Positions 7,601 to 14,121 of a DNA stretch of 17,936 nt are shown piece by piece (within the stretch, counting starts at the first letter, position 1; the number at the start of each line of letters is the position of its first letter). A program made the position numbers and the translations under genes. This DNA is from JBBIQH01 sp964475945 (GTDB lineage: Archaea > Thermoproteota > Nitrososphaeria > Nitrososphaerales > Nitrosocaldaceae): positions 1 to 17,936 of the forward strand of contig CAYYYF010000021.1 in assembly GCA_964475945.1 (NCBI GenBank). The letters run 5' to 3'. The notes below the pieces were generated by a model. It was not told the origin of the DNA. It saw only the letters and a list, made by a program, of their open reading frames with translations, and made no database searches.

Positions 7601-9583
7601 AAGTTACACTACCCATTCGAGACCTTTATGAATACAAGCAAGGATGTAATATATGCTGATGAGCTAAGGATAGCATCATTATATGCATATGATTGGGTAG
7701 ATAAAGATGGTAATGGAAAGGTATCCTATGACGAATTGGCAATGATAAATAGGGCAGGTGCATGGGGTACAGTACAGAACCTTATAATATCTGAGCCATT
7801 CAAGAAGTTAAAGGGTAAGATGCTCATTGGTATATACCAGGTACCAAAGGTATTCTCATTCTGGAAAGGAATGAGTGATAAGGATAGTGAGGCATTCGAT
7901 TATACCCTAACTCTAGCATACTACAAGAGGGATAGATGGGATATGCTTAAGATAAACGGTGCAGATGGGTTAAAGTTAAGTATTGAGCCACACGGCAAGG
8001 CTACATTTAGGGCATCATTACAGGTAAGGGATGCACTTGAGGGTATATACCAGGGTTACATAACCATAGCAAGCAGTAAGCATGTAGCAAATATACCAGT
8101 TTCATTCCTAGTGCCATTGGAGATAGCAGATAAGGATGTACCATATGTAATAAGCAATGAAAAGAATGTTAGTAATGGCAATAGCAATGATCCATTGCAT
8201 ATACTATATACAAATGCTATGCTACAGGGATCATTCGATATGCTTGCAAGGTACAACGCTGGTGAGTGGAAGCACTACTACTTGAATATAAAGGATAGTA
8301 GTGTAAACACGTTAAGCGTAAAGATGACATGGAGTAATCCATTCAGTAGCATCTCAGTATTTGTGTTAGATCCTAAAGGAGAGATAGTAGCAAGTAATGT
8401 ACCAGCAGGTGTATTTAAAGAGTTTGTAAACTGGCCTAGCAACGACTGGCTTGGAAGGACTCTTGTTAGTGAAGGAGGAGGCTTCTATCCAGCACATAAC
8501 AATGGGAGTAACTCAACAGTATTATATGTTCCAGTAAAGGCACCTGGAATGTATACATTAATGATACATAACACACTATTTCATGCTAAGGATGCATTCA
8601 TTGAACCTTTAAGTATAGAGGTTAAACCAGCGACTATACTACCAGATGTAAAGCCTCCAAGTGTAATTGTTAATATACCATCCTATCTTAAAGGTTCTAT
8701 GGATCTTAAGATAGATGCTAAGGATGAGAACCTTGAGTATATAACATACAGTATAGATGACTCATTACCCTTACCTGTAAATGGCAAAGTTAGCATAGAT
8801 ACTACAAAGTTACAGGATGGGTTGCATGTATTAACCATAGTTAGCAGGGATATCGTAGGGCATCTATCAATAAATAGGTATACATTCTATGTAGATAATA
8901 CTCCTCCTAGCATAGATATAGGAGGTGTAACTGACTCTGCACTAGTATCTGGATCATTGAATATTAACATAGATGTTAAGGATACTACATTAAAGAGCTT
9001 TAATGTAATACTCCCAGATGGTAAAGTATTGGAGGGTAAGCATGAGGTAAGCATAGATACGAGCAGGTTAAGTGATGGTATACATGAGTTAAGAGTTAAT
9101 GCATATGATTACGCAGGGAACTCAAACGAGAAGGTATTGATACTAAAGGTAGATAATACTCCTCCTAAGGTAAGTATAACAACTCCTACAGAGATGAGCA
9201 CTGTATCTGGTATGCTAGAGGTTAGATATAGGATAGAGGAAGAGAACCTTAAGGGTGTTATGGTAGCAGTAGATGGTAATGCTAAATTAGTGGAACCTAC
9301 AGGCTCTTATGTGATAAATACTAAGAATCTAATAGATGGAGAGCATACAGTAGAGGTTATAGCAGAAGATATGCTAGGGCATAAGGGTAATGCAATGGTT
9401 AAGATAAATGCAGTAAACTATGCACCTGTTATAGATGCTGAGAAGGAGGCTATCAGGGTTAGTGCTAGGGAGCAAGGATTTCAGCAAGGCACACTTGTAG
9501 GTATAGCAGTAGGTATTGCTGTAGGTGCTGGAGTAGCAATAGGCATTTATACTACTAAGAAGAGAATAGCCCAAGTTAGTTAG
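4661..9583 (+). CDS. Giant membrane-anchored subtilisin-like (S8) serine protease
   Basis: A 1640-residue secreted protease. Residues 1-~28 are a signal peptide (LLLVLILLASPISSAS). The catalytic triad is Asp201 (VIDTGVDFS), His502 (LGHGTQSAGT) and Ser770 (GGTSMASP), with oxyanion Asn670 (SSNGNSG), so it should be active. About 300 residues separate Asp and His, far more than in subtilisin; long Asp-His inserts are typical of pyrolysin and tripeptidyl-peptidase II relatives. The insert contains a calcium-type motif DADKDGLAD (421-429). A canonical EF-hand loop DKDGNGKVSYDE lies at 1014-1025. Residues 1329-~1585 are three Ig-like repeats of ~84-88 residues separated by VDNTPP. Residues 1610-1630 are one Gly/Ala-rich membrane helix, with basic tail TTKKR inside. 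It is therefore a cell-surface protease facing out. The substrate is unknown; surface-protein processing or peptide feeding are possible. Confidence 0.92.
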   Translation: MRYIISGLQITSLLLVLILLASPISSASNASRPISLIHYDDEKVRIGGVASIITNTSFLNEIRLRDSLLLDIDKNLSKHSLSRVIIVNDDTNVDINSLSNMGVDVFNYLNISNGFIAYGVADDSILPLLREKGLKVIKDFMLEFDSSINYDNLTNANANNNNAFAIVPTSSDANRFDLIYGIDKVHEKGITGKGVNIAVIDTGVDFSSKDMLHAIALDKNGMPIMLDPDGQGIVLTTTKFKAKIINNVIYEQELTEEEKKDPYTSNIYINNEGVFLNIKGKEGLKFDVYNPIYPYLGPPVLNARVNADWKIGKDNFNFIQSKSGVYKMGFMVQLNFQLGRAALIIVPVLVIDSKEPNVYDTIIADMSTAWADFAVFELGKKLEEVTFDLDFTDEKPITLHHHDSKDGNNRVSIEDLMLTYDADKDGLADISVGMLGAKVLDVWNVISNLSNNKEANDGSNNSNAKENKNYIDPNLGALSGRLVGPMDPNGNYFTVMFDFLGHGTQSAGTIVSKGSVDYEIYKDSGKTHRIVGIAPDAKIIPVKALWFGDIAYAWLWASGFDLVEEKVSSSSDGISGNTNSNSYSIDNSGGSDYNTSSNDDSKKETVRWRWIYTGEHRADIINNSWGIPSVPLLGYGPGYDVLSVLASVLSIPGSLHAEYPGVIIVSSNGNSGHAYGTVTSPASSPLALSIGATTNNVIYTLQDFKKQPRFGSAIDYYDDIADFSSKGPTPLGDVKPDLLATGAYGYTPLPVNVKHILNTKHAWGVFGGTSMASPLTAGMLALVIQALRDDNSISNSNDNIPIPLLARVILTSTAKDLKYDPFTQGSGRVDILKALDYIQGSEGLFIAYTYDTYKNYVDALKGTLEAYSNMISSDENKNYGYPSLLFADKNIPLSKWYAGAVSKGTGNDAVFTIINNSDSRLDLTITPTTLRLIGVDEFKGKTEPRVRDEKFNTEDYGYRPKYVEVSINDDKRKDADLIIAKLHYPFETFMNTSKDVIYADELRIASLYAYDWVDKDGNGKVSYDELAMINRAGAWGTVQNLIISEPFKKLKGKMLIGIYQVPKVFSFWKGMSDKDSEAFDYTLTLAYYKRDRWDMLKINGADGLKLSIEPHGKATFRASLQVRDALEGIYQGYITIASSKHVANIPVSFLVPLEIADKDVPYVISNEKNVSNGNSNDPLHILYTNAMLQGSFDMLARYNAGEWKHYYLNIKDSSVNTLSVKMTWSNPFSSISVFVLDPKGEIVASNVPAGVFKEFVNWPSNDWLGRTLVSEGGGFYPAHNNGSNSTVLYVPVKAPGMYTLMIHNTLFHAKDAFIEPLSIEVKPATILPDVKPPSVIVNIPSYLKGSMDLKIDAKDENLEYITYSIDDSLPLPVNGKVSIDTTKLQDGLHVLTIVSRDIVGHLSINRYTFYVDNTPPSIDIGGVTDSALVSGSLNINIDVKDTTLKSFNVILPDGKVLEGKHEVSIDTSRLSDGIHELRVNAYDYAGNSNEKVLILKVDNTPPKVSITTPTEMSTVSGMLEVRYRIEEENLKGVMVAVDGNAKLVEPTGSYVINTKNLIDGEHTVEVIAEDMLGHKGNAMVKINAVNYAPVIDAEKEAIRVSAREQGFQQGTLVGIAVGIAVGAGVAIGIYTTKKRIAQVS
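8645..9415 (+). repeat. Three tandem Ig-like repeats in the protease tail
   Basis: Three units begin at about 8645 (DVKPPSVIVNIP), 8891 (VDNTPPSIDI) and 9149 (VDNTPPKVSI). Each ends with a pattern like I(D/N)T-x-x-L-x-D-G-x-H-x-L/V followed by a D-x-x-G-(H/N) loop. The 18-base linker GTAGATAATACTCCTCCT is identical at 8891-8908 and 9149-9166. Such domains are usual spacers holding an enzyme away from the membrane. Confidence 0.8.
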
Positions 9584-9609
9584 CGCTTATAATTCATCTA
9601 TAGATAAAA

Positions 9610-9620
9610 TTTTAAATAGC
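9610..9620 (+). promoter_or_regulatory. TATA-like box for the Rieske-cytochrome b operon
   Basis: TTTTAAATAGC starts 31 nt before the Rieske ATG. The identical 11-mer precedes the gene at 15873 by 29 nt. The spacing predicts transcription starting at or next to the ATG. Confidence 0.6.
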
Positions 9621-9640
9621 TTATTATCTATACAAGCTTA

Positions 9641-10249
9641 ATGGGGGATAGTGAGGAGCGCATAACCAGAAGGGAGTTCCTCAAACTTATGGCTGCTGCT
9701 GGTACTGTTATGGCTTTTACTCCATTCATAGACTGGGGTAAGTTCATGCCTAGGAAAGCATCTGGTAATATTGAGAAGGTAAGGGTTGAGTTACCAGATG
9801 GTAGTATAGCAAATGTTAACAAGTTCCCCCCTAACTCCTTTGAGACCATAATATACCCAAAGACAGGTGATAGGGTATTGGATCAGGAGCCATTCAGGGT
9901 ATGGAGGCTTATAAGGTTACCAGAGGAGATGGGTGGCAATAGGAATGATGCCTCAGCATTCAGATGCTATAGTGCTGTATGCCTACATCTATGGTGTCTA
10001 TGGAAGTATAGGCCTGAAGAGGGTAAGAAGAGGGGAGAATGCCCATGTCATGGTAGCATCTATGATGCTAGAACAGGCAAGGCAATAGATGGTCCAGCAT
10101 CATTTCAGAGCCCTCCAGCAAATCTATTGCCTATGCTTGAGTTAGAGGCTGATTCAAATGGTGATCTATGGATACTATCTCCAACGTGGGATCTTAACAA
10201 GAATGGTATAATAGGCTTCGGTAGGTTTGCAAAAGGTATTAATGCATGA
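9641..10249 (+). CDS. Rieske iron-sulfur protein of a cytochrome bc-type complex
   Basis: A 202-residue subunit that takes electrons from quinol at cytochrome b and passes them to an external carrier. Residues 9-15 are a twin-arginine motif (TRREFLK) followed by a hydrophobic stretch to ~30, which serves as Tat signal and membrane anchor. The [2Fe-2S] site has both boxes: C114-L-H116-L-W-C119 and C134-P-C136-H137-G-S. Cluster ligands are Cys114, His116, Cys134 and His137; Cys119 and Cys136 can form the usual disulfide. The fold around CPCHGS and the following Asp/Gly-rich turn fits the bc1/b6f group rather than soluble oxygenase ferredoxins. Cytochrome b follows after 24 nt in the same orientation, so the two form an operon. 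The ATG sits ~30 nt after a TATA-like box, supporting this start. Confidence 0.93.
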   Translation: MGDSEERITRREFLKLMAAAGTVMAFTPFIDWGKFMPRKASGNIEKVRVELPDGSIANVNKFPPNSFETIIYPKTGDRVLDQEPFRVWRLIRLPEEMGGNRNDASAFRCYSAVCLHLWCLWKYRPEEGKKRGECPCHGSIYDARTGKAIDGPASFQSPPANLLPMLELEADSNGDLWILSPTWDLNKNGIIGFGRFAKGINA

Positions 10250-10273
10250 TAAGAGTTATGGAGTGAGAGGTTA

Positions 10274-11872
10274 ATGAGTCAGAGTCAAAAGGGCGAAAAT
10301 GGTTTAGTAGCATTCTTTAAGTGGCTCTGGCAAGGGCTAGAGAGGACTATATTTGTAGGTATAAAGTTTACATATCCATCAAGGTTCGTTAGTCCATTAG
10401 GCTTCTTAGGTATGCTAACATTCATAACATTCATAATATTAGGGATAACTGGCGCTCTACTCATGTTCTACTATGAGCCAATACTTGATAGGGCATGGGA
10501 TAGTGTTAAAGCAATAAATGATACCATACCATATGGCTTCCATATAAGGAATATACACTACCATGCATCAAATACAATGGTATTCCTTGCATTAGCACAT
10601 ATGTACTATCAGTACTTCAGTGGGAGATACAAGATAAGGAATGAAGTGCTATGGGTTACTGGTGTTATATTAGGTACTGTTACAATACTAGAGGCATTCA
10701 CAGGTTACGATATTATATACAATGAGAGGGCAGAGCTTGCTATAAGTATTGCATCATCATTAACAAACTCAATACCTGTAATAGGTCCACAGTTAAGGGA
10801 GATGGTATTTGGAGCAGGGTTTGCCGACTTTGTACTAAGGTTCTATGCATTACATGTATTCATACTGCCTATGGTTATGCTAGGGCTTATGGCTGTACAC
10901 TTCCCAAGGTTCCTTGTATTCGATGTTCCAATGGTGATGGCAGTAGCAGGAGCAATATTCATAGTTGCTGGAATGTTCCCTGTAGATCTAGGGAACAAGT
11001 TCGATCCAACATTGCCCCCAGATATAACTGTGCCAGAGTGGTATCTAACTGGCATATATGCATTCCTTAGGACACAGTATGATAAGTTCGTTACAGGTGT
11101 ACTATGGCCTGGTATATTCATAGCAGCACTTGCATTGATACCATTCATAGATAGGTATAAGAAGCTCTCATGGAAAGATAGACCTTTAATAACTGCTATA
11201 GGTATAACCAGTCTAGCACAGATAATAGTTACAACCTATTGGGGCTTCTACATAGATCCTAACTTTGAGAAACCATTGCTGGACAGGATAGTTATAGACC
11301 CAGTTCTATTCTATACAGTTATGCTCTTGCTAGTACCATTATCCTTTGGCTTTACATACATGATGATCAAGTTAGTAAAGCACTTTGAAGAGTTGAATAA
11401 GAAGGAGGCTGCAGCAAGGAAGGCTAAAGGTTCTGAAGGTTTAAATATACCAATAAGATGGGGCTGGTGGTTACTAGTTGTATTGTTAGCATTCCAGGTA
11501 TACCTTAACATAATGGTATACTATGCTGGGCTGAATGGATTTAGGAATATACAGTTATTCTTCATAGGGCTTGTGCTAGTAACATTTGCTGGTGTTTTCC
11601 ATGTATACAGGTATATAAGCCAGAAGGCTAAAGAAGTAAGGCCATCTAAGCCCCCAGTTGCAAAGGAGCCTATACCAAAGCCTGTTGTAGAGCAGAAGGT
11701 AAAGGGAGAGGTTAGTATTCCAGTATCACACTCTATTAGCGTTGATACACATTCAGTAAAAGCCGCCTCACAGCAGATACATGAACAATCCTCCGTATCA
11801 TCGCCTATATCATCATATACACCATCATCTCTATCATCTATTACAAAGAATACAGATACAATCCCAACATAA
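10274..11872 (+). CDS. Cytochrome b subunit of complex III (full-length, b6/subunit IV fused)
   Basis: A 532-residue polytopic membrane protein that carries two b hemes and oxidises quinol. Heme ligand pairs can be read as His95/His109 (spacing 14) and His194/His209 (spacing 15); the 14/15 pattern is that of cytochrome b6 rather than bc1 (14/14). The quinol-oxidation loop has PEWY (254-257). The region after the second helix reads GYDIIYNE, where most family members have GY-x-LPW. N- and C-terminal halves are fused, as in bc1. Two more hydrophobic helices (~398-415 and ~425-445) follow, then a Pro/Lys- and Ser/Thr-rich soluble tail (~455-532). Start ATG at 10274 has GGAG at 10260-10263. It is co-transcribed with the Rieske gene. 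Partner acceptor is probably the anchored cupredoxin downstream. The family is certain; the tail has no known role. Confidence 0.93.
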   Translation: MSQSQKGENGLVAFFKWLWQGLERTIFVGIKFTYPSRFVSPLGFLGMLTFITFIILGITGALLMFYYEPILDRAWDSVKAINDTIPYGFHIRNIHYHASNTMVFLALAHMYYQYFSGRYKIRNEVLWVTGVILGTVTILEAFTGYDIIYNERAELAISIASSLTNSIPVIGPQLREMVFGAGFADFVLRFYALHVFILPMVMLGLMAVHFPRFLVFDVPMVMAVAGAIFIVAGMFPVDLGNKFDPTLPPDITVPEWYLTGIYAFLRTQYDKFVTGVLWPGIFIAALALIPFIDRYKKLSWKDRPLITAIGITSLAQIIVTTYWGFYIDPNFEKPLLDRIVIDPVLFYTVMLLLVPLSFGFTYMMIKLVKHFEELNKKEAAARKAKGSEGLNIPIRWGWWLLVVLLAFQVYLNIMVYYAGLNGFRNIQLFFIGLVLVTFAGVFHVYRYISQKAKEVRPSKPPVAKEPIPKPVVEQKVKGEVSIPVSHSISVDTHSVKAASQQIHEQSSVSSPISSYTPSSLSSITKNTDTIPT

Positions 11873-11892
11873 ATATATTAAACTCACTAATT

Positions 11893-11907
11893 AATTATTT
11901 TTAATTT
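11893..11907. terminator. AT-rich convergent terminator region
   Basis: The 33-nt gap between the converging cytochrome b and RAM-domain genes contains ATTATTTTTAATTTA. Archaeal termination needs mainly a U-rich run in the RNA; the T5 run serves the plus strand and the A/T stretch to its left gives T-rich RNA on the minus strand (TTAATTAG). Confidence 0.45.
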
Positions 11908-12139
11908 AAATATCAAGACATGGTAATATTCTAGTATCACTTACACCCTTTATTATCTGTATCTTCCTCATGACTATGTTGTATACTCCCTTAAAGTCCT
12001 TCGCCTCTATAACAGCGATTATATCACAGTGCTCAGATACCGCATGTGCCTCCTTTACACCCTCAATCTGCCTTATTATGTTTGCTGATGCTAATACATC
12101 TCTACCAGGCTCAAGGTCTATCTCTATGTATGCTCGCAT
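11906..12139 (-). CDS. Stand-alone Lrp/AsnC ligand-binding (RAM) domain protein
   Basis: A 77-residue protein matching the C-terminal effector domain of Lrp/AsnC regulators: an AYIEIDLEPGRD strand start, IRQIEGVKEAHAVSEHCDIIAVIEAKDF in the middle, and IKGVSDTRILPCLDI at the end. The domain has the beta-alpha-beta-beta-alpha-beta pattern and the conserved G-V-x-x-x-x-x-(S/T)-(G/E)-x-x-D of the family. No helix-turn-helix is present and no reading frame upstream encodes one, so it cannot bind DNA by itself. Stand-alone RAM proteins are common in archaea; they form oligomers that bind amino acids or other small molecules and may pair with full-length Lrp proteins. It is encoded against the respiratory genes, sharing an 81-nt upstream region with the cupredoxin gene. 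A T-rich CTTTTATCC on the minus strand ~25 nt before the ATG could be its promoter. Confidence 0.85.
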   Translation of the reverse strand: MRAYIEIDLEPGRDVLASANIIRQIEGVKEAHAVSEHCDIIAVIEAKDFKGVYNIVMRKIQIIKGVSDTRILPCLDI

Positions 12140-12185
12140 ATAACTCTTTCAATAGAAAGGATAAAAGCCACTATGTCTATTAACA

Positions 12186-12195
12186 TTTATAAAAT
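12186..12195 (+). promoter_or_regulatory. TATA-like box for the cupredoxin gene
   Basis: TTTATAAAAT inside the near-palindrome CATTTATAAAATG. It begins 29 nt before a TTG (12215) and 35 nt before an in-frame ATG (12221). Given the ~30-nt spacing elsewhere in the window, transcription should start near 12215, giving a leader of about 6 nt or none. Confidence 0.5.
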
Positions 12196-12220
12196 GTAGT
12201 AACATGAGCTATACTTGCTA

Positions 12221-12718
12221 ATGACTACTGTATCAAAGGAGCAGAGTCCATTCGTAATAGGGACTATAACATTTGTACTCATAATAGGTGTTAGCATAGC
12301 ATACTACCAGTTCCTTTACCTACCAGAGATAAATAAGAAGCCTGTTGTACCAGCAGAGTGGAAGAATCCTCCTGAGATAAAAGAGATTAGAATACTACCA
12401 AACTCATATGATCCTAAGCAAGCAGATAACTTTGTACCAAAGAGGGTAAATATAATGTTAGGGCAGAATAACAAGGTTGTATGGATAAACGATGATTCTA
12501 CTGCACATACAGTAACAAGTAATAGCAAGTATGTAGATCCATTCAGTGGAGCATTTGACTCACTTAAGCATAAAGATATACTTAAAGCTGGTCAAGGCTA
12601 CTTGCTGCCTGGAGATAAGTTTGAGTTCGTATTTACAAAGGCTGGAGAGTATTCATACAATTGCGTACCACATCCATGGATGCAAGGTACAATTATAGTA
12701 AGGAAGCCCACAGCATAA
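12221..12718 (+). CDS. Membrane-anchored plastocyanin-like cupredoxin
   Basis: A 165-residue blue copper protein. Residues ~10-31 are an uncleaved N-terminal membrane helix (FVIGTITFVLIIGVSIAYYQF), so the copper domain faces outside. The cupredoxin fold covers ~70-162 and has a full type-1 site: His96 (STAHTVTS), Cys148, His151 and Met154 in CVPHPWM. It would accept an electron from the Rieske centre and deliver it to a terminal oxidase, replacing cytochrome c; ammonia-oxidising thaumarchaea use many such proteins. It lies just after the Rieske-cytochrome b pair, split from it only by the small RAM gene on the other strand. I chose ATG 12221; an in-frame TTG at 12215 would add Met-Leu and is at the predicted transcription start, so it cannot be excluded. 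Confidence 0.9.
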   Translation: MTTVSKEQSPFVIGTITFVLIIGVSIAYYQFLYLPEINKKPVVPAEWKNPPEIKEIRILPNSYDPKQADNFVPKRVNIMLGQNNKVVWINDDSTAHTVTSNSKYVDPFSGAFDSLKHKDILKAGQGYLLPGDKFEFVFTKAGEYSYNCVPHPWMQGTIIVRKPTA

Positions 12719-12765
12719 TCTATCTAATTTATTAACTAAATAATATAATTCTCTTTCATTAATTC
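12719..12765. terminator. AT-rich gap between convergent cupredoxin and tldE genes
   Basis: The 47-nt gap holds T-rich ATTCTCTTTCATT for the plus strand and, read on the minus strand, ATTATATTATTTAG. No stem-loop is evident. A U-rich terminator role in both directions is the likely explanation. Confidence 0.3.
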
Positions 12766-14121
12766 TTAGGATGCTGTAAATGATATGTTATCAATAACTA
12801 TGTATGGGAGAAGTGAATCAAGAACAAGGATCTGCTCTTTAGATAGCATAGATATGTTCTTTAGTGCATCAAAGACATTACCAGCAACCATCACCTCCCT
12901 TACCGGATGCTTTATCTCTCCATGCTCTACAAGGTAACCACCTTTAACTACACCAGAGAAGTTACCATCTACAGCATTAACATTACCAGAGAACCTATTA
13001 ATAATTATACCATGCTTTACCTCTTTTATCATATCATCATAGCGTATATTACCAGCATTTATTATAAAGTTTGTAGAGTCTATGAGAGGTGGGGTATTTA
13101 TACCCCCAGATGCATTGCCCGTGCTCTTAACATTTGCCTTGCTTGCTGTATATGCATTATGGATGTATGTCCTTAATATACCATTATCTATTATAACGTT
13201 CTTTCTACATGCTGAGCCTTCCCTATCGAATGATGATGCACCAATACCATCTGTGAATGTAGCATCATCTATTATGCTTAGATTGCTACTTGCTACCTCA
13301 CTATTTAGCATCTTAGCAAACCTACTTGCACCTCTTTGCACATTATATGCGTTTATAGAGAATACGATAGGCTCCTTTATTATATCTATTGCAGCATTAG
13401 GGGCAAGAACCATCTCCCCCTTAAAACTCTCGCACTTCTTGCTATTCAATGTATCTACAACATTCTTTGCAAACTCTAATGCAGGTTTGTTAACATCTAT
13501 ACCCTTAAGCATATGTGTAGCACTGCTCTGAGCATCAAAGTTTGATACCATGCTACCATCCCTAGCCATACCCATTATACTGTAGGAGAAGATACTTATC
13601 CTCTCATGCAATGATATACCATTGCTAGTATGTATAGCATGTATAAGCATTGATGCCTCAAACAACCCACTATCAACAGTTACCCTTGCATCGTATCCCT
13701 TTGCTGTATCAAGCATCTCCCTTGCATACTTAACAGCATCCTCTATACTGAATGCCTCAATACCCTTATCATATATGTTGGGTAGCATACTTACTTGCAC
13801 AGGTTCAGCAAGTGTATTATGCTTGTCTCTCTTACTTGCCCTTGCTATGTTTAATGCAGATTCTACAGCTGATTCTATACTCTCTAAGCTATTTACGGAT
13901 GCGAAGCCTATCTTCTTATCATCTATAACCCTAACCCCTATACCTTGGGGCTTACTAACCTTAACATGCTTTATCCCATTACTCTCTATGAATACCGTTA
14001 TATGCTTTGAGAAGATAGCATAAGCCTCTGCATTATCAGCATGCTTTAATGCATTATCAACAACCCTCTTGCATGTATCTAGTAGAGTATTCTCAATACT
14101 ATCATAATCATAATCCCTCAT
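12766..14121 (-). CDS. tldE: TldE/PmbA-like subunit of the TldD/TldE peptidase
   Basis: A 451-residue protein of the PmbA/TldD family (E. coli PmbA is 450). Family features seen: an N-terminal segment with GIKHVKVSKPQGIGVRVI, a middle domain, and a C-terminal half with FKGEMVLAPNAA, a D-x-T-x-x-x-G pattern (IIDDATFTDGIGASSFDREG), NGILRTYIHNAYTA, STGNASGG, and a last strand LLPYIVIDNISF. It lacks the HExxxH motif of TldD, as expected for the non-catalytic E subunit. Its ATG overlaps the stop of tldD (ATGA, 14118-14121), so translation is coupled and the two proteins should form the known TldD/TldE heterodimer, which degrades small unfolded peptides and, in bacteria, processes microcin B17 and CcdA. 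No signal peptide: cytoplasmic. Confidence 0.92.
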   Translation of the reverse strand: MRDYDYDSIENTLLDTCKRVVDNALKHADNAEAYAIFSKHITVFIESNGIKHVKVSKPQGIGVRVIDDKKIGFASVNSLESIESAVESALNIARASKRDKHNTLAEPVQVSMLPNIYDKGIEAFSIEDAVKYAREMLDTAKGYDARVTVDSGLFEASMLIHAIHTSNGISLHERISIFSYSIMGMARDGSMVSNFDAQSSATHMLKGIDVNKPALEFAKNVVDTLNSKKCESFKGEMVLAPNAAIDIIKEPIVFSINAYNVQRGASRFAKMLNSEVASSNLSIIDDATFTDGIGASSFDREGSACRKNVIIDNGILRTYIHNAYTASKANVKSTGNASGGINTPPLIDSTNFIINAGNIRYDDMIKEVKHGIIINRFSGNVNAVDGNFSGVVKGGYLVEHGEIKHPVREVMVAGNVFDALKNISMLSKEQILVLDSLLPYIVIDNISFTAS

